DNA from: SZUA-1377 sp964622255
Lineage (GTDB): Bacteria > Campylobacterota > Campylobacteria > Campylobacterales > QNZT01
Length of the DNA: 33,654 bases
Direction of reading: 5' to 3'
Assembly: GCA_964622255.1 (NCBI GenBank)
Contig: CAZUPK010000045.1
Span: 1-33,654, forward strand
This document shows, one piece after another, positions 1 through 7,946 of this stretch. Each line of letters begins with the position of its first letter. The stretch's first letter is position 1. The translations under genes and the position numbers were made by a program. The notes below the pieces were generated by a model. The model had not been told where the DNA came from. It did not search any database and saw only the letters and a list, made by a program, of their open reading frames with translations.

Positions 1-936
1 GTCATCAACTTTTAAAACACTCAAAAAAGATCCCACATAATAATCATAATTATGAGGATCAAAAAGCCCACCATTAAAAAAAGGGAAATTTTTGTCATTT
101 TCTTCTAAAAGCAAAGAATCTCTCTTTTTTATTGGAGTATTTAAGATTTCAAAAAATAGTGGCTCCAATATAAAATGGTAATAATTTTCTTTAAATTTAA
201 ATTTATCTTGTGGAATAACATCTTTTTTTTCTAAAAATTTTAAAAATATAATCCTACCAATAAGCCTAACTATAAATTCTGCTTTTTTATCAAAATCATT
301 TTCTGGATATTTCAATGTATCTACAAGTTTTTCAAAAATGACAAATAATTTATCATAAAAACTTTGTTGTAAAAGTTCTATATCAAAAACCTCTTGCCAA
401 TAGTTATAAAGTGTTTCATAAGTGTTGATATGTGGCGGTATTTTCATACCCTCTAAAATTTTGATATGCCCACTATGGGGATTATCTATATCTATATCTC
501 TTAAAATCGATACTTTACCAACCTTTTCTCCCTCTTTTGCTATCTTATAAGGCTGTCTTTGAGTGTTTGAGAGTGAGAGTTTATTGGCATATTTAAACAA
601 CACAATTACAGGGGTATAGTGATACTCTTTATTAAAAGCTCTTGAGATGTCAGCTAACATTTTTCTTGTTGGATTTGAAGTATCCAACTCCACTGCAAAA
701 ACTAAAATCCCTTCATATCTCTTTTTTTGTAATAGTTTAAGATTTGAATCCCCCACCAATCCAATTATATAAATATCTTTTACATTTTCAAATTGTTTTA
801 TAGGTTGAGGAAATATATCCTCTCTTGCTATGGGGGTTGAGGTGATTTCGTCTGTTTTTATCCCTAAATTTTCTAATAACTCTCTACTTGCTTTATATAA
901 ATTTTCTGTTTTAAATTTTTTTATTGTTTCAATCAT
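1..936 (-). CDS. Eco57I-type (type IIG-like) N6-adenine DNA methyltransferase, N-terminal part
   Basis: The gene is truncated by the window edge; 312 codons are visible and no stop is reached. It is not a complete ORF here, so I translated it by hand. Residues 95-160 (PVIVLFKY, then GEKVGKVSILRDI, NPHSGHIKIL) and 220-300 (RLIGRIIFLKFL, YYHFILEPLFFEILNTP, FFNGGLFDP) resemble the N-terminal half of the large Eco57I/PglX-like adenine methylases. In that family the catalytic (N/D)PP(Y/F) motif lies further C-terminal, outside this window. Two in-frame ATGs occur at 937-939 and 934-936. The second is better spaced (7 nt) from AAAGGG. Both lie inside the 3' end of the PLD-helicase gene, which implies translational coupling. 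Likely role: host-DNA modification paired with the upstream nuclease-helicase. The family call rests on remembered motifs and is moderately secure; the methylase function itself is inferred. Confidence 0.7.
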   Translation of the reverse strand, partial: MIETIKKFKTENLYKASRELLENLGIKTDEITSTPIAREDIFPQPIKQFENVKDIYIIGLVGDSNLKLLQKKRYEGILVFAVELDTSNPTRKMLADISRAFNKEYHYTPVIVLFKYANKLSLSNTQRQPYKIAKEGEKVGKVSILRDIDIDNPHSGHIKILEGMKIPPHINTYETLYNYWQEVFDIELLQQSFYDKLFVIFEKLVDTLKYPENDFDKKAEFIVRLIGRIIFLKFLEKKDVIPQDKFKFKENYYHFILEPLFFEILNTPIKKRDSLLLEENDKNFPFFNGGLFDPHNYDYYVGSFLSVLKVDD

Positions 937-3900
937 CATTTATCCCTTTAACTATAAACCAAACTATTAAATCATAATTTTTTACATCAAACTCATCTTC
1001 TATTTTTTGATTTTGTTTGATTTTTTTGATTGCATCTTTTTGACCAATTTTTAGTTTATTTAAAACATCAACTGTTTTACTTCCTGCTGTTTCTTTGACT
1101 ACACCATTGTTATCAACAATCTCTTTTTTACTTAGTGATTTTATCCAATTTTGAATCATATTATGCAAAGTTTTTAAAGCTTTTTCATCGCCTTGATCTA
1201 TATTTTTATCAACTTCTCGCGGTTGATTTTTATGAAACTCTAAAAACTCTAAAATCTCTTTTTGATTGCTTAATATCTTATTTGCATTTTTATCAATAAA
1301 TATAAGTTCAAATTGTGAATTTGCTCTATTTTTTAAAAGGGCAATAATTGCAGGTGTGTTTTTTAAATTGTTTAAACTTTTAAATCCAGTAAATACCCCT
1401 CTTGGCATATTTTTATAAAAATGACTCTGTTTTTGTAACTCGTCATATAAATCTTGTCTAAATTTTTCCAATGACAAGTCATTAAAACCAAGTGATTCGT
1501 CATTTGTTTCTATATCTTCCCAAGAAGTTTGCATATGTTTTAACATCTTTTCAATCTGTCTTTTTTCAAGATTTTCATCTTCTGCTATATTTTTTAACTC
1601 CTCTGTAAAGTTGGTATCAACTTCACTTCCTACGATTTTCATAGTTGCCATTTTTTGCTCTATTTTATCTTGAAGCCCTAAATAACTATTTATATCTTTT
1701 GAAGGCCAAAAATTTACCCCATAAATTTTATCATTTGGTGAGCCTATTCTATCAATTCTACCCATTCTTTGGATTACTCTAACTGGATTCCAATGAATAT
1801 CATAATTTACAACCATATTTGCATCTTGTAGATTTTGCCCTTCACTTAATACATCTGTGGCGATTAAAATATTTATTGGATTATCCAATAACTCCTTTGT
1901 TTTTGGGTGATTTTTGGCTATCCACTCTCTCCACTCTTCATAACTTTTGCCATTAAATTTACCCCAATGTTTCTCTTTATAAAGTTTTGTATATGGGGCA
2001 AATCTTTGCAAAACAGTTTCATACTCTTTTGTATTACTATGAACCAATGCAAGTTTTTTAACTCCTCTTTTTCTCAATTCTTTTTCCAAATACAAAGCTG
2101 TATCTGTATATGCTGTAAAAATTATCATCTTTTTATATTTTTTTTTGTTTACTATCTCTATAAGTTTTTCAAGTTTTTCATCTTTTGAGTTGTGAGTTTT
2201 CTCTTTTTCTATCTCTAAGTTAAAAGTTTTAAGGTTGGTTATAAGTTTTTCCATACTTTTTATATCAATCTCTAAATCCTCTATAAACTTATCTAAATAT
2301 CCACATCCATCTATTTTTGAAAGTTTAATCTCCCTTTTTCCTATACTAAAATCATCATCTTCATCAAACTCTTCACTATTTGGTGTTATTAAACTATCTT
2401 TTTTAGTTTGTTTATACTCTATTGCTAAATTGTAGATATTTTTATGATATTCTTGAATTTTTATGATTGTCTCATAAAATGATATCCACGATGATTCAAA
2501 TCTTTTAACTAAGAGCATATATATCATCTTAACAAGTGCTTTATCTCTTAACATTTCATTTTTTGTAACATCTTTTGTATCATCTTCTATATAAAAGGCT
2601 GGTTTATATGCAGTAAGTTTTGGTGGCAAGTTTTCAAAAAGCTCTGTGAAAGTTTGATAATCTCCTATATTTTTCGGACTTACATAAATATTTTTTGGAG
2701 TGTGTTTTCTTGGAAACTTTAAACCATCTATCATTTTTCTCGTTCTTGCAACAGTTAGAGAGTCTGTAAGTCTAAAAAAATCAGAAGGCAACTCTTTTAT
2801 AAAAGTGCTTATATGTTTATTATCAGATTCTATCCATCTGTTAAAAACTGCTTGTGATCTTCTAAAAATTCCATCTATACTATTAATACCAAGTGAGTCA
2901 TAAAAACCATAATCATTATCCTTTGTCATAAGTTTAAATTGATTTCTTATATCTATAAGAGAGTTATTTATAGGTGTTGCAGATAAAAGTAAAACTTTTA
3001 TATTTTGATTTTTTTTCAAAATAGTTTCTACTAAAAACTTATATCTATTTGATTTTGCATTTCTTAGATTGTGACTCTCATCTATTATTAACAATTTTGG
3101 TTTATCACTTTGAAAATAATCTGCTATAGTTAATCCATCTTTTTCTAATCGTTTTTCAAATAGATCTGTATGAAATCTTATTGTAAAATCAAATTGGTCA
3201 GACTCAAAAAGAGAACCTCTTTTTTTTAAATATTGTTGCCAATTGTTTTGAAGTTTTTTAGGACATAAAAGTATATTTTCATAGCCTTGAAGTTGAAAAT
3301 ATTTCATAACTGCCAATGCACTCCAAGTTTTACCAAGTCCAACAGCATCAGCCAAAATCGCACCGTTATAGTTTTGAAGCATTTTTATAAGACTTAAAAC
3401 TCCTTTTTTTTGAAAAGGATACAATGTTTGATATATAACACTATTTTCAAGCTTTCCAATTTCTCTGTTAAAAGTTGGATCCTCTTGCTCTTTTAAAAGT
3501 TCTTCACCAAATAATTCAAATAAAACTTTATAGTAAAGTTGTTTTGGGGAATACTCTATAAATATTTTTTCAATTTGCTCTATCAAATACTCTTTAAAAT
3601 TTTGTTGTTTTGTTTTTCCATCATCCAATCTAACAGTTTTTTTATAATGTGCTTGAGGTTTATTCCAAAGCTCATCAAACCATTTCACTAAAGCTCTAAA
3701 TTGATTACTATCTCCGGTTTTTGCAATATTTAGTTCTACATTATTGGTTTGTTTTAAACCGATTCCAGCTTCTGTAAGATTTGAACTTCCTGATATAAAA
3801 TATTTTAGTCTTTCATCTTTTTTATCATTGTATATATAAGCTTTTGCATGGCAAAAATTTGGTTCCAATGTCTTTACCTCTACCTTGTTTTGTTTTAAAA

Positions 3901-4180
3901 AAGATACTACTTCTCTTGCCAAGCTTTTTAATTTTAAAGATGCTTCAATACTAATATCTTCATTTAATAAATTGATCGTATAATTTTTTTGTTGTTCAGT
4001 ATTTACAATATCACCCAAAATAAATCTGTATTTATTGATTTTTTCATTTGTTTTTTGTGATAAATAACCTAAAGCTCCTATGGTAAAATAACCTGTTATC
4101 GCATCTAAACTACCTTCACTTGTATAATCTCTAAGCCATTCATATACTTTTTTATTACTATTTTCATTATCAAGTATCAA
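929..4180 (-). CDS. PLD-family nuclease fused to SWI2/SNF2 helicase (restriction/defence translocase)
   Basis: This is a 1083-residue protein. The N-terminus (about 1-180) is a phospholipase D-like domain with H111-A-K113 and GSSN at 131-134, the pattern of the single-HKD nuclease branch. A superfamily 2 helicase follows: Walker A with GLGKT at 281-285, DESH at 367-370, SAT at 400-402, the second RecA lobe from about 685, and QRMGRIDR at 804-811. Charged helical stretches fill 570-680 and the C-terminus. The start is TTG at 4178-4180, preceded by AAGGAA at 5-nt spacing; the nearby ATG at 4183-4185 is out of frame. The 3' end overlaps the methyltransferase gene, so the two probably act together: a modification enzyme plus an ATP-driven nuclease, like a restriction system. 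No type I specificity subunit is visible. Domain calls are strong; the defence role is inferred from architecture and neighbour. Confidence 0.88.
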   Translation of the reverse strand: MILDNENSNKKVYEWLRDYTSEGSLDAITGYFTIGALGYLSQKTNEKINKYRFILGDIVNTEQQKNYTINLLNEDISIEASLKLKSLAREVVSFLKQNKVEVKTLEPNFCHAKAYIYNDKKDERLKYFISGSSNLTEAGIGLKQTNNVELNIAKTGDSNQFRALVKWFDELWNKPQAHYKKTVRLDDGKTKQQNFKEYLIEQIEKIFIEYSPKQLYYKVLFELFGEELLKEQEDPTFNREIGKLENSVIYQTLYPFQKKGVLSLIKMLQNYNGAILADAVGLGKTWSALAVMKYFQLQGYENILLCPKKLQNNWQQYLKKRGSLFESDQFDFTIRFHTDLFEKRLEKDGLTIADYFQSDKPKLLIIDESHNLRNAKSNRYKFLVETILKKNQNIKVLLLSATPINNSLIDIRNQFKLMTKDNDYGFYDSLGINSIDGIFRRSQAVFNRWIESDNKHISTFIKELPSDFFRLTDSLTVARTRKMIDGLKFPRKHTPKNIYVSPKNIGDYQTFTELFENLPPKLTAYKPAFYIEDDTKDVTKNEMLRDKALVKMIYMLLVKRFESSWISFYETIIKIQEYHKNIYNLAIEYKQTKKDSLITPNSEEFDEDDDFSIGKREIKLSKIDGCGYLDKFIEDLEIDIKSMEKLITNLKTFNLEIEKEKTHNSKDEKLEKLIEIVNKKKYKKMIIFTAYTDTALYLEKELRKRGVKKLALVHSNTKEYETVLQRFAPYTKLYKEKHWGKFNGKSYEEWREWIAKNHPKTKELLDNPINILIATDVLSEGQNLQDANMVVNYDIHWNPVRVIQRMGRIDRIGSPNDKIYGVNFWPSKDINSYLGLQDKIEQKMATMKIVGSEVDTNFTEELKNIAEDENLEKRQIEKMLKHMQTSWEDIETNDESLGFNDLSLEKFRQDLYDELQKQSHFYKNMPRGVFTGFKSLNNLKNTPAIIALLKNRANSQFELIFIDKNANKILSNQKEILEFLEFHKNQPREVDKNIDQGDEKALKTLHNMIQNWIKSLSKKEIVDNNGVVKETAGSKTVDVLNKLKIGQKDAIKKIKQNQKIEDEFDVKNYDLIVWFIVKGINDD

Positions 4181-4221
4181 TCCATTTCCTTTTGCTCACA
4201 ATTTTGTGTTATAACTTCTTT

Positions 4222-6486
4222 TCATCGTAAACTACTTCCACAAATAAGCTTATAAGGACAGTATTCACACCTTTTTAACTCCTCAGTTTTATAAAAATCT
4301 ATCTCTTTTTCTTTTAGCCCTTCTAACTTACTATCTAAAAGCTCCAACTTTTCATCAAAGAGATTTTCCTCTACTACTAAAGCACTATTTAAATCGTAGT
4401 AAGCCGATAGTTTTGCATCTGTCAAGATTTTGTAAAACTGAAGTTGAAAGTTTGTCTCTTTTTCTAAACTTTTTGAAGTAGGCTTAGTTATCTTACCCGT
4501 TTTATAATCAAGCACATACAACTCATCTTCTTTTTCATCTACCCTATCTATCTGCCCAACTAGCATAAAACCGTTATATAGTTTTTTATAACTCTTTTCA
4601 AGCTTTTTTATTTTATATCCCTCACTAAATCTTTTTATCTCATTTTTTACAAAACTTTTTAGCTTTGTAAGCCATAAATCCATATGAAACTTTAGCACTT
4701 CATCTTGATAAATATCTTTATATAACTCTTTTTTCAAATCCAGCATCAACTCTTTTTCACTAAAGTATGCTTTTTTATCGTGATAGAGATTTTTTAAAGC
4801 TAAGTGTATCTTTTGTCCTATCATATGAACTGTTATCTCTTCACTTGGGATAGTATGCTCTTTTATCTTTTTTATATAGTAATAGTAGTATCTTCTTCTA
4901 CACTCCAAAAAGGTTTTTAACCTAGTTGATGATAATTCTACTTTTGTAAAATCATACTCTAAAATGATACTCTCTTTATCAAGATGAAAGACTTTGTTTT
5001 TAGAGTTAAAAAAAAGTTCTAAATATTTTTTGGGTTCCTTTTTTTCTTTTTGAAATTCCAAATCCAACTCTTCTAAAAATCTTGAAGGTGCATTTTGCTC
5101 ATTTTCAACATAACTTATTGCACATCTTTTTGCTTTATAGATGATATTTTGATAAAGTTGTTTTTGTAGATTTGTTTTATCATTTATAGTTGGGAGTCCG
5201 ACTTTAGCTCTAACAAATGAGTTTATAAACATATCTTTTTTTATGGCTTTTGGAACTTTTGTTTCGTTGAAGTTTGGGATAACTATAGCTTTAAACTTAA
5301 CTCCTTTTGTTTGGGAAACCTCTAAAACTGTTATCTTACCACCTTGATCATCTATCGCCCTTTTTGAGAGCCTGTTCAAAAAGAGATGTAAAACCTTTTC
5401 AAAGCTTAAGTTTTTGAGATTTTCCAAAAGGTTTTTAAAAAGATAAAACTCTTCATTGTAAATCTCATCTTCTTCAAAATTTAACTCTTTTAATACTTCA
5501 TCATATGGCTTCTTTTTTAAATCATCAAGATAGTTCAAATCTTCAAAATATCTTCTTAAACGATACTCATTTTCGATACTTTTTTCTACTTGGTAAAGAT
5601 AGAGTGCTTCAAGCCTTTTGTAAGTTTTAGTAGTATCATATCCATAACCAAAAGCATAGTAAAAGTTGTTTTCATCATCAAAGTCTTGTAGATACTTTGC
5701 AAAAGATTTATCGGGTAAAACTATGGCTATATCTTCAGGTTTTATGCCATCAGTTAAAAACTCATAAACTTTTTGCTTGATAAATGCTACTTGTAAAACT
5801 TCATCTTTAAAAGATGCCAACTCTATTTTTTTAGGGTTATTTTTTATCTCATAAATATTTAAATTATCAAAAACTTTTAGTTTTTCTAACATCTTTTGAT
5901 TGAAGGGGTCCTTTTGAAAGTTTATAGTTAAGTTTGTTAGTTTTGAAACTTTTAAAAATAGTTCTATCTCATATCTACTCATATAACCTTCAAGATTTAA
6001 AATTATTTTTGAAAAGCTCTTTATATACTCCTCATTTAACTCGTAAAGTTTTGGTAAAAGTAGCTTATCACAAAGCCCCTCTTCATCCAAGAGTTTTATA
6101 TAGTTTTTTTTAACCAACTTCAATATACTAAGATGCTTTTCATACTCCGCATATGTATCACTAGGTATAAGTTCATCGATACTAACATCCTCTTTTGCTA
6201 ACTCATCTAAAAAACTAAAAATAAATGAGGAGTTTTTTAAAAAAGTAAAAAATTCATTTGGAATTTGAAGCTTTTTAAACTCGTTAAAATCACAAGCTTT
6301 TTGCAAAAGTAGAACTCTTGTATCATCATCTATAAAGTGCCTATTTTTTACAACTACAATCTTTTGCTCAAACTCACCTATTGTTAAAAAATTTGGAAGT
6401 ATTTGATTTTTATTTTTATAATATCCAAGAGCAACTCTTATGGCTCTTGAAGTGGGATATAACTTTAAAGTATTACTTTGTAGCAT
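4222..6486 (-). CDS. addB: AddB-like PD-(D/E)XK nuclease subunit with Fe-S staple
   Basis: This 754-residue protein matches the AddB-type partner of the AddAB/RecBCD-like double-strand-break resection complex. The nuclease domain is C-terminal: H561 (GQKIH), D647 (GQIDRVD), D660 and K662 (VLDYKTG), and Q683 (QLQFYK). Four cysteines, C529 plus C740, C743 and C749 (CEYCPYKLIC), match the iron-sulfur staple that brackets this nuclease in AddB. A helicase-like motif sits near 385-407 (VLEVSQTKGVKFKAIVIP). No Walker A is present at the N-terminus, so this subunit probably does not hydrolyse ATP and needs an AddA partner, which is not in the window. ATG start at 6484-6486; it overlaps the fixH-like gene by 14 bp. 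The same neighbour (a FixH-like gene) precedes addB in C. jejuni, from memory. Confidence 0.82.
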   Translation of the reverse strand: MLQSNTLKLYPTSRAIRVALGYYKNKNQILPNFLTIGEFEQKIVVVKNRHFIDDDTRVLLLQKACDFNEFKKLQIPNEFFTFLKNSSFIFSFLDELAKEDVSIDELIPSDTYAEYEKHLSILKLVKKNYIKLLDEEGLCDKLLLPKLYELNEEYIKSFSKIILNLEGYMSRYEIELFLKVSKLTNLTINFQKDPFNQKMLEKLKVFDNLNIYEIKNNPKKIELASFKDEVLQVAFIKQKVYEFLTDGIKPEDIAIVLPDKSFAKYLQDFDDENNFYYAFGYGYDTTKTYKRLEALYLYQVEKSIENEYRLRRYFEDLNYLDDLKKKPYDEVLKELNFEEDEIYNEEFYLFKNLLENLKNLSFEKVLHLFLNRLSKRAIDDQGGKITVLEVSQTKGVKFKAIVIPNFNETKVPKAIKKDMFINSFVRAKVGLPTINDKTNLQKQLYQNIIYKAKRCAISYVENEQNAPSRFLEELDLEFQKEKKEPKKYLELFFNSKNKVFHLDKESIILEYDFTKVELSSTRLKTFLECRRRYYYYYIKKIKEHTIPSEEITVHMIGQKIHLALKNLYHDKKAYFSEKELMLDLKKELYKDIYQDEVLKFHMDLWLTKLKSFVKNEIKRFSEGYKIKKLEKSYKKLYNGFMLVGQIDRVDEKEDELYVLDYKTGKITKPTSKSLEKETNFQLQFYKILTDAKLSAYYDLNSALVVEENLFDEKLELLDSKLEGLKEKEIDFYKTEELKRCEYCPYKLICGSSLR

Positions 6487-6970
6487 TTATATCAATTTTT
6501 GTAAAAGATGTATATTTTCCTACAGTAACTTTTGATAATATTTGCCATCTTCCAACTTTATCAATATTAAAGTCGTTAAACAAATAATTTCCATTTTCAG
6601 AAGTTATCAACTTTAAATCTATATCTTGTTTATTTGTAAAAGGTCTAGTTATTTTAGCTCTTATTTTGGCATTTTCAATAGGTTTATTATCTTTTGTTGT
6701 AACAGTTATTTTTAATGCATTATTTCCAATATTAAATTTTTCTAAATTATAACTAATTTTATATCGTTTATTAAATTCTTCTTGAGATTTCTTTATCTCA
6801 TAAGAATTATGATCAACATCTTGATATGTATCAAAATAATATTCATCTAATACAACAGGATTTTTATTTGCTATATTAAGTGTCCAAATTCCCATACAAA
6901 CTACAGCTACAATAGCCAAAAAAATACCAATTGGCCAATGTAATGCCTTGTTTTTCTTTTTTTTATCCAA
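6473..6970 (-). CDS. fixH: FixH-like cbb3 oxidase accessory membrane protein
   Basis: This 165-residue protein has a short charged N-terminus, one transmembrane segment at about 12-33 starting HWPIGIF, and a beta-rich periplasmic domain. The region after the membrane segment (ANKNPVVLDEYYFDTYQDVD) is typical of epsilonproteobacterial FixH-like proteins. FixH/CcoH proteins help stability and copper-dependent assembly of cbb3 oxidase. It lies at the distal end of the cco gene cluster, which supports the call. It is separated by 11 bp from the upstream TPM-like gene, and its 3' end overlaps addB, so it is probably co-transcribed with both. Confidence 0.75.
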   Translation of the reverse strand: MDKKKKNKALHWPIGIFLAIVAVVCMGIWTLNIANKNPVVLDEYYFDTYQDVDHNSYEIKKSQEEFNKRYKISYNLEKFNIGNNALKITVTTKDNKPIENAKIRAKITRPFTNKQDIDLKLITSENGNYLFNDFNIDKVGRWQILSKVTVGKYTSFTKIDINATK

Positions 6971-6981
6971 AATAAATCCTT

Positions 6982-7596
6982 TTATTTTTTTAATTTTTCT
7001 CTAATGAAAAGAAGTATCACAAAAATAAATATAGAATAAACTATGTATCTTACAATATCTGCCATTATAAGGCTATTACTACCTATACTTGATTTTAATT
7101 TTACATCATATGACTTAGCAAACATATCTACCAAATCAGCATATCCATTTAAAAAAGCTGCACTAGTTGAATCAACCTTTGAATGAGAAGTTAAAATCTT
7201 TGTAAAAGTTCCAGTAAAAGGACTAAAGAGTGAATCTTTATCAAATTTATCATCTAAATCTTTAGAGTTGAACATTTGATTTAATCCTATATCACTCCTA
7301 TCTTCATAAGTTTTTGAAAATATCCAAAGGACATATGGACCTTGTGCTTTAGTCATATACTTTTTTTTAATATCCAAAAACTCTTTTTTATCAAGATGTT
7401 TTTTAGCAACTATGATAGTTGAAACTTTAGTTTTTTGATAAAGCTCATCACCCATCTCTCTCATCTTAGCAATAGCCTTATCTAAAATAATACCTTCATC
7501 ACTAACAATAGTAAAACCACTTGAAAAAAGAGAGTTTGTCAAAAGTAGTATAAAGAAAGTAGCAAAAGCTACCCTCTTTCTTATAATATTTATCAC
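6982..7596 (-). CDS. Membrane-anchored TPM-like protein of the cbb3 locus, function unknown
   Basis: This 204-residue protein has an N-terminal signal or anchor segment (about 1-26, ending near LFSSGF) and a C-terminal transmembrane helix at about 181-197 followed by REKLKK. Between them is a periplasmic domain whose start (SDEGIILDKAIAKM...VSTIIVAKK) resembles TPM-type domains; that resemblance is weak and from memory. It sits between the 34-residue membrane gene and the fixH-like gene, and C. jejuni appears to have a counterpart at the same place. A role in cbb3 assembly or maintenance is a guess from position only. Confidence 0.6.
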   Translation of the reverse strand: MINIIRKRVAFATFFILLLTNSLFSSGFTIVSDEGIILDKAIAKMREMGDELYQKTKVSTIIVAKKHLDKKEFLDIKKKYMTKAQGPYVLWIFSKTYEDRSDIGLNQMFNSKDLDDKFDKDSLFSPFTGTFTKILTSHSKVDSTSAAFLNGYADLVDMFAKSYDVKLKSSIGSNSLIMADIVRYIVYSIFIFVILLFIREKLKK

Positions 7597-7600
7597 TATG

Positions 7601-7705
7601 CTAACCTACAAAAAGGTGCATACCAGGAGTTGTAACTATCCATACTGTCAAAGCAGCCAAAACTACTAACCCAATCCCTGTTATATAATACAGTGCATCA
7701 CCCAT
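7601..7705 (-). CDS. 34-residue single-span membrane protein in the cbb3 locus
   Basis: This small ORF was found by hand. It starts at ATG 7703-7705 behind a strong AAGGAG with 6-nt spacing and stops with TAG at 7601-7603. The product is almost entirely one transmembrane helix (about residues 5-25, YYITGIGLVVLAALTVWIV) with a short tail ending PGMHLFVG. The ribosome-binding site, the placement in a gap that just fits it, and its tight spacing to both neighbours argue that it is translated. In size it recalls CcoM, the small extra subunit found in Pseudomonas stutzeri cbb3 oxidase, but I see no clear sequence match. Confidence 0.65.
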   Translation of the reverse strand: MGDALYYITGIGLVVLAALTVWIVTTPGMHLFVG

Positions 7706-7715
7706 TTTACACTCC

Positions 7716-7937
7716 TTATTTTACTATTTTATAGTGCTTAGCTTCTGTTTTGGTAGAAGTCATAGGTATATTTTGCTCATCAACTATCTCATAATAAGTA
7801 GTTGCATTATTAGCTTGCACATTTATAGCCAAATACATTAAAGAGCCATAAATACAAAGCAATAATATTGTAGCTATTATTCCACCTAAAAGTCCATTTA
7901 TATTAAAACATAATCTTCTTGAAGTATTTTCTGCCAT
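7716..7937 (-). CDS. DUF4006-like small membrane protein
   Basis: This 73-residue protein has one hydrophobic helix at about 15-39 preceded by FNINGLLGG. That motif recalls the DUF4006 family, short proteins found in Campylobacterota next to ccoP. After the helix there is a polar tail of about 33 residues. It starts 9 bp downstream of the ccoP stop with AGGAG ahead of it, so it belongs to the cco transcript. The function is unknown; a structural or assembly role in the cbb3 complex is an inference from position. The family name is from memory. Confidence 0.65.
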   Translation of the reverse strand: MAENTSRRLCFNINGLLGGIIATILLLCIYGSLMYLAINVQANNATTYYEIVDEQNIPMTSTKTEAKHYKIVK

Positions 7938-7946
7938 TTTTGCTCC

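Noticed and set aside
1907..2903. Three plus-strand frames of 66-93 codons inside the PLD-helicase gene
   Set aside because: They are antisense to a clear coding region, have Phe/Ser/Ile-rich low-complexity products and show no family motifs; they are shadows of the AT-rich minus-strand gene.
3215..3235. Homopolymer T-run in the PLD-helicase gene as a phase-variation tract
   Set aside because: Runs of this length are common across the whole AT-rich window, and no G or C tract of the type used for phase variation in this phylum was found.
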